This document shows, one piece after another, positions 52,445 through 61,520 of a stretch of DNA of 64,000 nt; position 1 is the first letter of the stretch, and every line of letters begins with the position of its first letter. This stretch comes from Devosia sp. (GTDB lineage: Bacteria; Pseudomonadota; Alphaproteobacteria; Rhizobiales; Devosiaceae), in NCBI RefSeq assembly GCF_025809055.1, contig NZ_CP075529.1, forward strand, positions 2,157,501-2,221,500, written 5' to 3'. The notes under the pieces are model-generated. The model did no database searches. It saw only the letters and a program-made list of their open reading frames with translations, and had not been told where the DNA came from. A program made the translations under genes and the position numbers.

Positions 52445-53395
52445 ATGACCAAAGGAAAAGTCACCGTTCTGGGGTGCAACGGCCATATCGGCAATGCCGC
52501 CATGATCGCCTTTCGCGACGCGGGCTGGACCGTCACCGGCCTGGGCCGGACCAATCGCAAGCCGGTTTCCGGAACCCGGTTCATCGCGGGCAATGCCGAC
52601 GAGGTGAGCGTGGTTCGCGCCGCCACCAGCGACGCCGATGTGGTCGTCAACGGGTTGCACCTGCGCTATGACCAATGGGGCAATGGCCGCGCAACCCGGC
52701 AATTGCAGACGGTGCTCGACGCCCTGGCCGGGACCGGAAAGACCCTCATGTTTCCCGGCACCATCTACAATTACCACGCCAATGACAGGACCATTCCCCC
52801 GCACCTGCGCCAGAGTGCCGAGGCACCGCGCGGCGCCATCCGCATCGAGCTCGAACAGATGCTTGCCGCGGCCGCCGAGCGTGGCGACATCCAGGCGATC
52901 ATCCTGCGCGCCGGGGATTTCTTCGGTCCCGGCAATGAGGGCGAATGGTTCGAAGCCGCCATGCTGATGGATCGCGCCCGGGGCCGGCTCTATCACCTGG
53001 GCGATCTCCAGACCCGGCACAGCTGGGCCTACCTGCCCGATCTCGGCCGTGCCTTTGCCAGCCTTGCGGTACACCGCACCCATTTGGGACCGCTGGAGAA
53101 TTTCCATTTCGCCGGCCACTGGGTCAGCCACGCCCAGCTCATGCAGGCCATCCAGGCGGCCAGCCCGCTTCCCCTTGCGGTCGCGCCGCTCAAATGGTGG
53201 ATGCTGGGCGCGATCGGCCTGGTCAATCCGGTGATGCGGGACATCTACCGCATGCGCTACCTTTGGGAAAACGAGATGGAACTGGTCGATCCCCGCCTCG
53301 ATGCCCTGCTGGGCCCGGGCGCAATCACGCCTTTTGAGACCGCCGTCGCCGCGACTGTGGCGCCTATCCTGGCCGGTCACAAGCAAGCCGCCTGA
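52445..53395 (+). CDS. NAD(P)-dependent oxidoreductase (extended SDR/epimerase-like)
   Basis: 316 residues. Rossmann N-terminus VTVLGCNGHIGNAAMIAF (5-22) binds NAD(P); FPGTIYNYHAN holds a Tyr in the active-site position, and LRAGDFFGPGNEG is typical of nucleoside-sugar epimerase-like SDRs. Substrate unknown. Faces a LysR regulator and is followed 13 bp later by DUF4260, probably co-transcribed. Confidence 0.88.
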   Translation: MTKGKVTVLGCNGHIGNAAMIAFRDAGWTVTGLGRTNRKPVSGTRFIAGNADEVSVVRAATSDADVVVNGLHLRYDQWGNGRATRQLQTVLDALAGTGKTLMFPGTIYNYHANDRTIPPHLRQSAEAPRGAIRIELEQMLAAAAERGDIQAIILRAGDFFGPGNEGEWFEAAMLMDRARGRLYHLGDLQTRHSWAYLPDLGRAFASLAVHRTHLGPLENFHFAGHWVSHAQLMQAIQAASPLPLAVAPLKWWMLGAIGLVNPVMRDIYRMRYLWENEMELVDPRLDALLGPGAITPFETAVAATVAPILAGHKQAA

Positions 53396-53408
53396 GGAGG
53401 ACCCTGCC

Positions 53409-53783
53409 GTGGACAAGCACTATCTCATCTGGCAGCGCCTCGAAGGATTTCTGGCCTTTTGCGCCGGCCTGTTGCTGTTCTGGCAGGCCGATGCCGGCAT
53501 GGCCTGGTGGCTCGCTCTCTTGCTGTTCTTTGCGCCCGATCTCAGCTTTGCCGGCTATAGCCTCGGCAGCCGCTTCGGAGGCGCGATCTATAACGGGGTT
53601 CACCTCTATGCCTTCGGGCCGCTGGCCATGGGTGTTGGCCTCGCACTCGCCTGGCCCGGCCTCGTTGCGGCGGGCGCCCTGTGGCTAGGCCATTCCGGCT
53701 TCGACCGCATGTTGGGCTACGGGCTCAAGTCGGCGGACAGTTTTTCGCACACGCATCTGGGGCCGATCGGCAAGGCCCGCTGA
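53409..53783 (+). CDS. DUF4260 family membrane protein
   Basis: 124 residues with three or four hydrophobic segments and the conserved end LWLGHSGFDRMLGYGLK followed by SFSHTHLG, typical of DUF4260. Begins at a GTG (53409) with GAGGAGG 8 nt upstream. Function unknown. Its last base abuts the end of gluQ on the opposite strand. Confidence 0.9.
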   Translation: MDKHYLIWQRLEGFLAFCAGLLLFWQADAGMAWWLALLLFFAPDLSFAGYSLGSRFGGAIYNGVHLYAFGPLAMGVGLALAWPGLVAAGALWLGHSGFDRMLGYGLKSADSFSHTHLGPIGKAR

Positions 53784-54629
53784 TCAGAAGCCAACGGCGC
53801 GCCGCACGTCCTGTGCCGTCCACCCCCCGGCGCGCAGATCGCGCAGGCTCTGCGACCCCTTGGACTTGGCAAGCTTTTCGCCATCCTCACCCAGCAGCAG
53901 CCGGTGAAAGTGGTAGATCGGCTGGGGCAGGCCGAGCAGCATCTGCAGCAGCACATGCACATCGGTTGCCGCTTCGAGATCGCGGCCGCGCGTCACATGC
54001 GTGACCTCTTGTGCCGCATCGTCCACGACGACGCTGAGGTGATAGCTGGTCGGCGTATCCTTGCGCTGCAGCACCACGTCACCCCAGCGCTCGGGCCGCG
54101 CATAGCGCAATTGAGGCCGGTCCTGCACCCCCGGCCCGGTAACCGAGAATGTAAGCATCCCGGCGCGGTCCATCGCCGCCCCGCTGTCCAGCCGGAACTG
54201 CGCCGGATCGCGGCGCTCCAGCCGCTCGATCCGCTCCGCATTGGATAGATGCCGGCAGGTGCCCGGATAAAGCGGCGCTCCATCGGGGTCCGTGCCCATG
54301 GCCGTGGCGGCGATCTCGGCGCGCGTGCAAAAACAGGGATAGAGCAGGTCCATGTCGCGCAGGTGATTGGCGGCATCGGCATAATGCTCAAGCCGGTTCG
54401 ATTGCCGCCAGACCGGTTCGGGCCAGTCGAGGCCCAGCCAGGCAAGGTCTTCAAGGATCGCCGTGTCATATTCGGGTTTACAGCGAATAGGGTCGATGTC
54501 TTCGATGCGCAGCAGGGCCGCGCCGCCGAGCCGCGCCGCCGCATCCCAGGTAGCCAGGGCAGACAGGGCATGGCCCAGGTGAAGATAGCCATTGGGGCTG
54601 GGAGCAAAACGCAGGATGGGCCGGGACAT
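53784..54629 (-). CDS. gluQ: glutamyl-Q tRNA(Asp) synthetase
   Basis: 281 residues, the short GluRS-like enzyme that attaches glutamate to the queuosine of tRNA(Asp). HIGH-like motif in RFAPSPNGYLHLGHA (6-20), zinc-binding CFC...Y...C region (LYPCFCTRAEI and YPGTCRH), and KLAKSKGS in place of KMSKS. The anticodon-binding domain of full GluRS is missing, as expected. It fits with the queuosine-precursor transporter at 33886. Divergent from the glycosylase with 21 bases between starts. Confidence 0.94.
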   Translation of the reverse strand: MSRPILRFAPSPNGYLHLGHALSALATWDAAARLGGAALLRIEDIDPIRCKPEYDTAILEDLAWLGLDWPEPVWRQSNRLEHYADAANHLRDMDLLYPCFCTRAEIAATAMGTDPDGAPLYPGTCRHLSNAERIERLERRDPAQFRLDSGAAMDRAGMLTFSVTGPGVQDRPQLRYARPERWGDVVLQRKDTPTSYHLSVVVDDAAQEVTHVTRGRDLEAATDVHVLLQMLLGLPQPIYHFHRLLLGEDGEKLAKSKGSQSLRDLRAGGWTAQDVRRAVGF

Positions 54630-54650
54630 GACAACAAGGAGAATGATGGC

Positions 54651-55328
54651 GTGACAGCCCATACCATGTTCGAGCCGCCCGAGACACCGGGCGTCGATAC
54701 GTCCGAAGCCATCGCCTGGCACCTCGACGCCCTGGTGGCGCTGGCGCCATCCCTCGCGCCCATGCGCGAGCGGGCGGGACGGGTCGAGCCGCGCATCAAT
54801 CCAAAGGGCTTTGCGGGCATGGCCAAGGTGATCTGTGGCCAGCAACTGTCGGTGCAGAGCGCCGCCGCCATCTGGGCCCGTTTCGAGGCCTTGCCTGGGG
54901 CGCTCGATCCCCAGACCTATCTCGCGCTTGATGAAGACACGGTGCGCCAGTCGGGGTTTTCACGCGCCAAGTTTCAGACCCTCGGCGCAGTCGCCGCGGC
55001 CGTTGGCGCGGGGGATCTCGACCTCGCCCATATCGACCGCCTGCCGGCCGAGGAGGCGATTGCCCGGCTCACCGCCATCAGGGGCATCGGCCCCTGGACC
55101 GCCGAGGTGTACCTGTTGTTCTGCGCCGGGCACAAAGACATATTTCCGGCGGGCGACCTGGCCCTGCTCAAGGCGGCCCAGCATGGCCTTGCGATCACAA
55201 CTCGCCCCACCATCGCCGAAATGATTGACATCGCCCGAAAATGGTCGCCCCATCGCTCTGCTGCAGCCCTGCTGCTGTGGCGCTACTTCGCCGTGGTCAT
55301 GCGGCGGGAGGGCGTACTGACATCCTGA
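54651..55328 (+). CDS. DNA-3-methyladenine glycosylase (AlkA-like)
   Basis: 225 residues. HhH-GPD fold: FAGMAKVICGQQLSVQSAAAIWARF, then the helix-hairpin-helix RGIGPWTAEVYLLFC and the catalytic Asp in FPAGDLALLKAA. Removes alkylated bases from DNA. The start is a GTG at 54651 with AAGGAG 9 nt upstream; the ATG at 54666 is a shorter alternative. Confidence 0.92.
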   Translation: MTAHTMFEPPETPGVDTSEAIAWHLDALVALAPSLAPMRERAGRVEPRINPKGFAGMAKVICGQQLSVQSAAAIWARFEALPGALDPQTYLALDEDTVRQSGFSRAKFQTLGAVAAAVGAGDLDLAHIDRLPAEEAIARLTAIRGIGPWTAEVYLLFCAGHKDIFPAGDLALLKAAQHGLAITTRPTIAEMIDIARKWSPHRSAAALLLWRYFAVVMRREGVLTS

Positions 55329-55346
55329 GGCAGAGGATGACGGGCA

Positions 55347-56447
55347 TTGGTTGATCTCATCGACCGGATTTACGAGGCGGCGTTCCTGCCGGCGCAATGG
55401 CCCGATGTTCTGGGCGCCATTGCCGAGCAATCCAATTGCACATCAGGCGCCCTGATGATCGTCGATGCTCACCTGCCACCCCTCTATGCGGCAACCGCCA
55501 ACACAGCCGATGCTCTTGGCCAGTTCGCCAACAGCCCGGCCTGGTACGCCAATCCCAGGATGCAATGCCTTTTCAGGATTGACCATTCCGGCTTTGTCAA
55601 CGCCGAGGAAGTGATGAACCCGGAAGAACGCGCCAGGGACCTGGTGGCGGGCAATCTGCGCGAACTGGGCCTCGCGACGCAATTGGGCACCGGCATATTC
55701 ATGCCCGGTCGGGAGCTCGTTTCATTTTCCTTCGAACGCACCGCCGAACAGGGACGTTTTCGTCAGTCCGACATCGCCTGGTTCGACAGGCTGCGTCCGC
55801 ACCTGGCGCGGGCGAGCCTGATGGCGGCGCGCGCCCAGCTTGACCAGGCCCGCGCCAATGTCGAAGCGCTCAACGCCACAGGCGTTGCCGCTGCGGTGGT
55901 CGGCGCATCCGGCACCGTGCTGGCCAGCAATGCGCTGTTCGAAACACTCGCCCCGGTTTTGCGCCCGGCAGCAGGTGGCCGCATCAGCGTCAGGGACGCC
56001 GAAGCCCGGCAGCTTTATCAAGAGGCTCTGGAGGCGACCGACGGCGCGCAAACTGTGCGATCCATCCCCCTCCGCCTTTCCGATGAGACCAGTGCCGTAT
56101 TGCAGGTTCTGCCCCTCCACCGCAGCGCCCATGACCTGTTCGGACGCGGCACGGCCATGCTCGTCGTCACCGGCCTCGCCGTGGATGGAAACCTGCCCGA
56201 TGATGCCATTCTGCGCGGCCTCTTTGACCTTTCGGCCAGCGAGGCGGCCGTCGCCGCCGGCCTCGCCAAGGGTTTGACGCTGAAGCAGATTGCCCAGGGC
56301 CGCAACATCGGCATCACCACGGCGCGTTCACATCTGGCGCAGATCTTTCGCAAGACGGGTACGGGGCACCAGCACCAATTGGTGGCGCTGCTCAAGGGCG
56401 TCACGGTGCCGGGCTCCGATCCCGGCCAGGGGGCGTCACTGCCTTGA
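55347..56447 (+). CDS. LuxR-type HTH regulator, tandem copy 1
   Basis: 366 residues. C-terminal LuxR-type HTH (about 295-355): LFDLSASEAAVAAGLAKGLT, then ARSHLAQIFRKTGTGHQHQL. The long N-terminal part is not an autoinducer-binding or receiver domain; a PAS-like segment may sit near 175-270. Start is the TTG at 55347, confirmed by alignment with the ATG of copy 2 (both begin .DLIDRIYEAA). No AHL synthase is present. Confidence 0.88.
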   Translation: MVDLIDRIYEAAFLPAQWPDVLGAIAEQSNCTSGALMIVDAHLPPLYAATANTADALGQFANSPAWYANPRMQCLFRIDHSGFVNAEEVMNPEERARDLVAGNLRELGLATQLGTGIFMPGRELVSFSFERTAEQGRFRQSDIAWFDRLRPHLARASLMAARAQLDQARANVEALNATGVAAAVVGASGTVLASNALFETLAPVLRPAAGGRISVRDAEARQLYQEALEATDGAQTVRSIPLRLSDETSAVLQVLPLHRSAHDLFGRGTAMLVVTGLAVDGNLPDDAILRGLFDLSASEAAVAAGLAKGLTLKQIAQGRNIGITTARSHLAQIFRKTGTGHQHQLVALLKGVTVPGSDPGQGASLP

Positions 56448-56501
56448 ACATCGATATTCACTGCCCCTGTTTCAGGGCAACGCCATTTTGGAGATCGGGT
56501 C

Positions 56502-57581
56502 ATGGCTGACCTTATCGATCGCATATACGAAGCGGCCGTGGTGCCCGAATTCTGGCCCGACGTGCTGGATGAAATCGCCAGGCGCGCCGGTTCGACCTCC
56601 GGCGCCTTATTGCTGATCGACCAGCGTGCACCCCCGCTCTATACGGCTACGCCCAACATCATCGATATCCTCGCCGACTACGCCGCCGGTCCCTATTGGT
56701 ACAAGAACGACCGGCTCGCCCGCTACCTCAAGCTCAACTATTCCGGCTTTCTGGAAGTGTCGCACTATGTCGACCCCAACATTCCCCGCACCGGCAATCC
56801 CTATGACGACAATCTCGAGCGCATGGGAGCCAGCTGGCAAGTCGGATCTGCGATCATCATGCCCGAGGGCGATCTGGCGCTCTTCACCTTCGAGCGGGAG
56901 AGCCACCTCGACAATTTCGATGGCAAGACGCTGAGCCTTCTTGATGGCCTGCGCCCGCATCTGGCGCGCGCCTCGCTGATCAATGCCCGCCTCGGCCTGC
57001 AAAAGCTGCAGGCTCAAGTCGACGGCCTCTCCAGTTTCGCCATTCCCGCCGCTGCCCTGCGCCGCGATGGCTCGGTCATCGTGGCCAATACCGAATTCGA
57101 GGCGCTTTCCCATGTTCTGCGCCCCGCGGCCTTTGGCAAGGTCAGGCCGCTCGATCGCCGCGCCGCCGACCTGCTCAGTGCTGCGATAGAGGCGATCGGT
57201 CACCAATCCAAGGGCGTCCTGTCCATCCCCTGCCGCAATGACGACGATACGACGCTGGTGCTGCACGTCCTGCCGCTGCACCGCCAAGCCAGCGATCTCT
57301 ACGACATGGGCTGGGCCCTTCTGGCCGTCACTGGCTTTTCGCCCGATGCCAATGTGGCCCCGCAAAACGTCCTGCGTGGCCTCTTCGACCTGTCGGCCGC
57401 CGAAGCAGGCGTCGCTGCCGGGCTTTCGTCCGGTCATACCCTGCAGGAACTGGCAATCGAGCGCGGCGTCAGCATCACCACCATCCGCTCCCACCTGGCC
57501 CAGATTTTCCGCAAGACCGGCACCGGACACCAGGCCCAGCTGGTCGCCCTGCTCAAGGGGACGATTTCGCCCGTCGAGTGA
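56502..57581 (+). CDS. LuxR-type HTH regulator, tandem copy 2
   Basis: 359 residues, aligning along its whole length with copy 1: shared start DLIDRIYEAA, RLRPHLARASL against GLRPHLARASL, NVLRGLFDLSAAEAGVAAGL and the terminal RSHLAQIFRKTGTGH. It therefore arose by tandem duplication with later divergence, mostly in the N-terminal sensor half. 54 bp separate the two genes. The target is unknown; the downstream outer-membrane barrel gene is a candidate by position only. Confidence 0.88.
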   Translation: MADLIDRIYEAAVVPEFWPDVLDEIARRAGSTSGALLLIDQRAPPLYTATPNIIDILADYAAGPYWYKNDRLARYLKLNYSGFLEVSHYVDPNIPRTGNPYDDNLERMGASWQVGSAIIMPEGDLALFTFERESHLDNFDGKTLSLLDGLRPHLARASLINARLGLQKLQAQVDGLSSFAIPAAALRRDGSVIVANTEFEALSHVLRPAAFGKVRPLDRRAADLLSAAIEAIGHQSKGVLSIPCRNDDDTTLVLHVLPLHRQASDLYDMGWALLAVTGFSPDANVAPQNVLRGLFDLSAAEAGVAAGLSSGHTLQELAIERGVSITTIRSHLAQIFRKTGTGHQAQLVALLKGTISPVE

Positions 57582-57646
57582 CCATGCGGGCCAGAAGTGT
57601 TGTCTGCGGGCAACACGGTCGGGACCATGCGCAGCCAGCGCCGGAC

Positions 57647-57717
57647 TTCTCCTTCAAATGAAGGATGCGGCGCCGCACCCACACCCCCATCCTCCCGCCA
57701 AAGGACGCAAGGGAGAA
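57647..57717. repeat. possible palindromic mosaic remnant before the outer-membrane gene
   Basis: TTCTCC-TT (57647) and AAGGGAGAA (57709-57717) form inverted ends; the centre has GCGGCGCCGC, itself a palindrome, and on the minus strand GGGAGGATGGGGGTGTGGG resembles the core of the prmC element. The GGGAG end doubles as ribosome site for the next gene. Confidence 0.4.
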
Positions 57718-57722
57718 TATCG

Positions 57723-58535
57723 GTGCGCTTGACGCTTGGACATTTGGGGGCCGGCCTGATGCTGTCGGCATTGGCGACCGCGGGAGCGGCAGCACAACAG
57801 GTTACCGACTGGAGCGGCTTTTATGCCGGCATCTATGCCGGATACGCGCTCGACAATGTCGCGGCCACGAGTTCGACAACCACCATACCCCCTACGCCTG
57901 CGGGCGGCTCGGTGATCTCGGGCACGATCGGGAGCAACAATACCCGGATCGAAGGCGTGCTCGGCGGTATCGGCGCCGGCTATGCCTATCAGCACAACCA
58001 GTTCGTTCTGGGTGTTGATGGCGCCGTCCATGCCGGTGGCCTGGGCAAGACGCGGTCCAGCACACTCGACCTTCAGGGTACAGATGGCGTCGACAGCTAC
58101 ACGATCCTGAACACCACCGACACCAGCATCAACCTTGACTGGTACACGACCCTGACCGGCTCTTTCGGCATCGCCTTCGAGCAGGATTGGCTCTTCTACA
58201 TCAAGGGCGGTGCGGCGGTGGCCAATGTGAGTTCGCAATCCGACAGCACCCTGGACGTCTCCGCGACTGACCCGGCTATCCTGCCGCTGCCTTTCCCGCC
58301 CGGAACCTCGACAGCCTCGGCGTCATCCAGCCGCTTGCTGGTGGGCCCGACCGTCGGTGCCGGGGTTGAAAAGATGCTCAATGCCAATGTGTCGCTGGGC
58401 GCCGAATATGCCTTTGTCGGCCTTCCCGATGCGACTGTCCCGACTGCGGGCCTTGCCCTGTTCGGCGGTGGCGGCAATCTCACCGTGCCCATGGGTTTCC
58501 ATACCGTCAAGGCAACGCTGAAATACCATTTCTGA
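57723..58535 (+). CDS. outer-membrane beta-barrel protein (Omp25/Opa-like)
   Basis: 270 residues from the GTG at 57723, giving a signal peptide RLTLGHLGAGLMLSALATAGAAA and mature start QQVTDWSGFYAGIYAGYALDN, the entry sequence of rhizobial/Brucella 25-31 kDa porin-like proteins. The rest alternates as an eight-stranded barrel and ends VKATLKYHF. GGGAG is 7 nt upstream. The upstream open frame covers a repeat and is unlikely to be translated. Role: surface/outer-membrane stability. Confidence 0.88.
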   Translation: MRLTLGHLGAGLMLSALATAGAAAQQVTDWSGFYAGIYAGYALDNVAATSSTTTIPPTPAGGSVISGTIGSNNTRIEGVLGGIGAGYAYQHNQFVLGVDGAVHAGGLGKTRSSTLDLQGTDGVDSYTILNTTDTSINLDWYTTLTGSFGIAFEQDWLFYIKGGAAVANVSSQSDSTLDVSATDPAILPLPFPPGTSTASASSSRLLVGPTVGAGVEKMLNANVSLGAEYAFVGLPDATVPTAGLALFGGGGNLTVPMGFHTVKATLKYHF

Positions 58536-58578
58536 TCCATGCATTCGTTTCGGCCGCGTGATTGTGGCACGCGGTCCA

Positions 58579-58607
58579 GACCCGGCAGGCCACCTGCCGG
58601 GTCTTTT
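58579..58607 (+). terminator. rho-independent terminator of the outer-membrane gene
   Basis: Ten-bp perfect stem GACCCGGCAG/CTGCCGGGTC, 5-nt loop, four T. Confidence 0.85.
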
Positions 58608-58663
58608 GCTGTCTGGATTTCCGGCTGCGGGGCGGGCATGGTGCGCCCGAAAAGGAGCCCGCC

Positions 58664-59323
58664 ATGACGACACTTTCCGGCCCCATGCTGCCGCCCGCCA
58701 ATGGCGGCGCTCCCGATGCTGCTGTGGTGCTGCTGCATGGCTATGGCAGCGACGGACGGGACCTGATTGGCCTGGCTCCGGCCTGGCAGGGCCTGCTGCC
58801 CGGCGCCCTGTTTGTCTCCCCCAACGCGCCTCAACCCCTCGGCATGGGCGGCTATCAGTGGTTCCCGATAGACTGGACGGGCGACCGTGTGGCCAGCCGC
58901 CAACTCGGCATTGCCGAAGCCCGGCCCGTCGTCGCCCGGTTTCTGTCCGATCTTTGGGCACAGACTGGCATCGCCCCCGAACGCACCCTGTTGGCCGGCT
59001 TCAGCCAGGGTGCCATGGTTGCCCTCCACGTCGCCACCGCCCTGCCGCATGATCAACAACTGATGGGCGTCATCAGCTTTTCAGGGGCATTTCTTCCCCC
59101 GGAGGGCCTGGGTGGACCAGGCCTGGCGCGCCCGCCCGTATGCCTCGTGCATGGCGATATGGATGAAGTCGTCGACCCCAATCTCAGCGCCGACGCGGAT
59201 CGGGTGCTGCGCGATGCCGGTTTTGATGTCAGCTATCACGTCAGCCGCGGCACCGGCCACGGCATCGCCCCCGACGGGCTGGATTTCGCCAGTGCCTTCA
59301 TTGCCGGGGTCAGCGCAAAATAG
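58664..59323 (+). CDS. alpha/beta-hydrolase, carboxylesterase/phospholipase type
   Basis: 219 residues. Short esterase of the YpfH/acyl-protein-thioesterase type: oxyanion loop VVLLHGYGSDGRDLI, nucleophile elbow GFSQGAM (about 112-118), Asp in CLVHGDMDEVVDP and His in GTGHGIAPDG. Substrate unknown; members cut short-chain or lyso-phospholipid esters. AAGGAG lies just upstream of the ATG at 58664. Confidence 0.93.
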   Translation: MTTLSGPMLPPANGGAPDAAVVLLHGYGSDGRDLIGLAPAWQGLLPGALFVSPNAPQPLGMGGYQWFPIDWTGDRVASRQLGIAEARPVVARFLSDLWAQTGIAPERTLLAGFSQGAMVALHVATALPHDQQLMGVISFSGAFLPPEGLGGPGLARPPVCLVHGDMDEVVDPNLSADADRVLRDAGFDVSYHVSRGTGHGIAPDGLDFASAFIAGVSAK

Positions 59324-59410
59324 CGTTCATCCCCGCTTCACAGCCCTGACACAAAGGGCTTAGTATAACGGAGCTATGGACTTACGCGATTCCCGCTCCG
59401 GGAGACTCAA

Positions 59411-59968
59411 GTGACCATCCATGTGTCGCCTGAGGCTTGTCCCGCCCTTGTACTGAACGCCGATTTCAGGCCGCTCAGCTATTACCCGCTCTCATTGTGG
59501 TCCTGGCAGGACGCGATCAAGGCCGTGTGCCTGGATCGGGTCAATATCGTGTCGCACTATGACACCATCATCCACTCCCCCAGTTTCGAGATGAAACTGC
59601 CCAGCGTGGTGTCGCTGCGGGACTATGTGAAGCCGGCGCGCCATCCCGCATTCACCCGCTTCAACGTCTTCCTGCGCGATCGCTTTCAGTGCCAATATTG
59701 CGGCAGCAAGGACGAATTGACCTTCGACCACGTCATTCCCCGCTCCAAGGGTGGCCTCACCACCTGGGAGAATGTCGTTGCGGCCTGTGCGCCTTGCAAC
59801 CTGCGCAAGGCCAACCGCCTGCCCCACGAAATCAAGATGTTCCCGCATCAGGCGCCCTATGCGCCCAGCGTGCACGACCTGCACAATAATGGCCGGCTGT
59901 TTCCACCCAACCATCTGCACCAGAGCTGGCTCGACTTCCTCTACTGGGACATCGAGCTGGAGCCGTAA
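59411..59968 (+). CDS. HNH endonuclease family protein
   Basis: 185 residues. A zinc-bound HNH module at about 92-140: CQYC, DHVIPRSKGGLTTWENVVAAC, CAPCNLRKAN, with all four Cys and the catalytic His present. The N-terminal half (LNADFRPLSYYPLSLWSWQDAIKAV) is the part conserved in the alphaproteobacterial branch. Starts at a GTG with GGAGA upstream. The family is widespread and chromosomal; no toxin-antitoxin or restriction partner is near. Confidence 0.93.
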   Translation: MTIHVSPEACPALVLNADFRPLSYYPLSLWSWQDAIKAVCLDRVNIVSHYDTIIHSPSFEMKLPSVVSLRDYVKPARHPAFTRFNVFLRDRFQCQYCGSKDELTFDHVIPRSKGGLTTWENVVAACAPCNLRKANRLPHEIKMFPHQAPYAPSVHDLHNNGRLFPPNHLHQSWLDFLYWDIELEP

Positions 59969-59971
59969 CGC

Positions 59972-60469
59972 TTAGCGGGTACGCCGCGCCTGAAAGATCA
60001 TGGCTCCGGCCAAGAGGACCACGATGGCCAGCGAGATCAGCGTGTTGTAGCCCGCCAGCGACAGGCCGAGGAACCGGAACTGCACCACATCGCAGCCGAT
60101 CACCGGCGTGAGATTGTCGAGTGCGTCCATGCTGAAGCTCTCGCCAACACCGGTGCAGGCAGTCGGACCCGGCCAGAACCCCCATTCGACCCCCGAATGA
60201 AAGCCACCGAGAAACGTGCCCCAGGCAAACAGCGCCGTTGCGATGGCCATGCCGATATACCACACCGGCAGCGGCAGCCGGTTCCACAGTACCAGGATGA
60301 GGGCCAATAGCGGCAGGCCCCAGTAATAGGGCAGGCGCTGTTCTAGACACAGCTCGCAGGGCTGCAAGCCGCCGATGAACTGCGATCCCAGCGCCCCCAG
60401 AATGGTGGCAAGGCCCAAAAGGAAGGCGATGCCGGTGGCAATCTTGTCGAGGGGACGGGTGGCACTCAT
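59972..60469 (-). CDS. dsbB: disulfide bond formation protein B
   Basis: 165 residues with four membrane segments. Periplasmic-loop cysteines in CELCLEQRLPYYWG and a second pair (ACTG and GCDVV) fit DsbB, which reoxidises DsbA using quinone. No dsbA is in the window. Convergent with the HNH gene, 3 bases apart. Confidence 0.94.
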   Translation of the reverse strand: MSATRPLDKIATGIAFLLGLATILGALGSQFIGGLQPCELCLEQRLPYYWGLPLLALILVLWNRLPLPVWYIGMAIATALFAWGTFLGGFHSGVEWGFWPGPTACTGVGESFSMDALDNLTPVIGCDVVQFRFLGLSLAGYNTLISLAIVVLLAGAMIFQARRTR

Positions 60470-60550
60470 GGGCAAAGTCTCTTGAGGTGACGCTTGGGCG
60501 AGCCAATAGACCGGCCCGGTGGCAAAAACCAGTCGCAAACGGGGCTGTGA

Positions 60551-61378
60551 TCAATCTCCCGGCAATGTGATGCCAAGAGCCTGGCGCAGCGCAATGGCAT
60601 TGTCGGGGGCGTGCAGCTTGTCCTCGTGGACGAAATAGGCAAACACATCCCGCCCCTCATCGCGCCAGCTGGCCATGGTCTTTGCCCAATCGGCAATGTC
60701 TGCCCCCTCATAGCCCTGGGCATCCGGCCGCGCCGGGCCCTGCAGGCGGCAATAGGCAAAGTCGGCAGTCAGGTCGCGCCCCGGATTGTCCGGCGTGTCG
60801 GCAATGACCCGGGCAATATTGTGCCTGGCCATCAGGGCATTGGCTTCGGGTGTATCGAAGCTTGAATGGCGCGGCTCGATGGCATGGCGAATCGGCCCCA
60901 CGCCGCTCACCTCGAGATAGGGTGGCGCCTTGGCGCCATCGGCTTGCCGCGCCAGCGCCAGATAGCTTTCGACATCCCTGGGCAGAAGCGCAGCGAAGGC
61001 GGAAAAGCTGGCTGCATCGAAGGCAAGATTAGGCGGCAATTGCCACACGAACGGTCCCAATCGGTCGCCCAGTGCCAGAGGCCCGGAGCCGAAGAAATTG
61101 GCGAGTGGCTGCTCGCAGTTCTTCAGGCGCTTGATATGGGTGACCAGTTGCGGCCCCTTGACCGAGAACCTGAAGCCCTCCGGCGTCTGTGCCGCCCATT
61201 TGGCAAAGCTCTCCGGCTTCTGGTTAGCCCGGAAGGTGGCGTTGATCTCGATGCTGGTCAGCCGGCTGGCCGCATGGGCCAACTCGTTCTTCTGCACCAG
61301 GCCCTTGGGAAAGAACGTGCCCCGCCAGGGCTCATAGACCCAACCGGCTGTTCCCGTTCGCACCGTTCCCTGTGTCAT
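60551..61378 (-). CDS. DUF72 domain-containing protein
   Basis: 275 residues. TIM-barrel family beginning VRTGTAGWVYEPWRGTFFP and containing IEINATFRANQKPESFAKWAAQTPEGFRFSVKGPQLVTH, the DUF72 core. Often annotated YecE; function unknown. GAGGAG precedes the ATG at 61378. An in-frame extension upstream exists but lies across the promoter region of the SNase-like gene. Confidence 0.94.
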   Translation of the reverse strand: MTQGTVRTGTAGWVYEPWRGTFFPKGLVQKNELAHAASRLTSIEINATFRANQKPESFAKWAAQTPEGFRFSVKGPQLVTHIKRLKNCEQPLANFFGSGPLALGDRLGPFVWQLPPNLAFDAASFSAFAALLPRDVESYLALARQADGAKAPPYLEVSGVGPIRHAIEPRHSSFDTPEANALMARHNIARVIADTPDNPGRDLTADFAYCRLQGPARPDAQGYEGADIADWAKTMASWRDEGRDVFAYFVHEDKLHAPDNAIALRQALGITLPGD

Positions 61379-61520
61379 CGGCAATCTCCTCTTCCCCGAC
61401 ACTGTCTGGTTTGCCCCGCTCTGGCAATCGACGCCGGCCAGGCCTCTGGTTGGCAAATGGTAATGATTTTTTGCCTTATTTGAGTGCATGGTGAACGAAA
61501 TCTTTCCGGGGGCGCTTCGG

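Noticed and set aside
55347..57581. Quorum-sensing locus
   Set aside because: The LuxR-type proteins lack an autoinducer-binding domain and no LuxI-type synthase is near.
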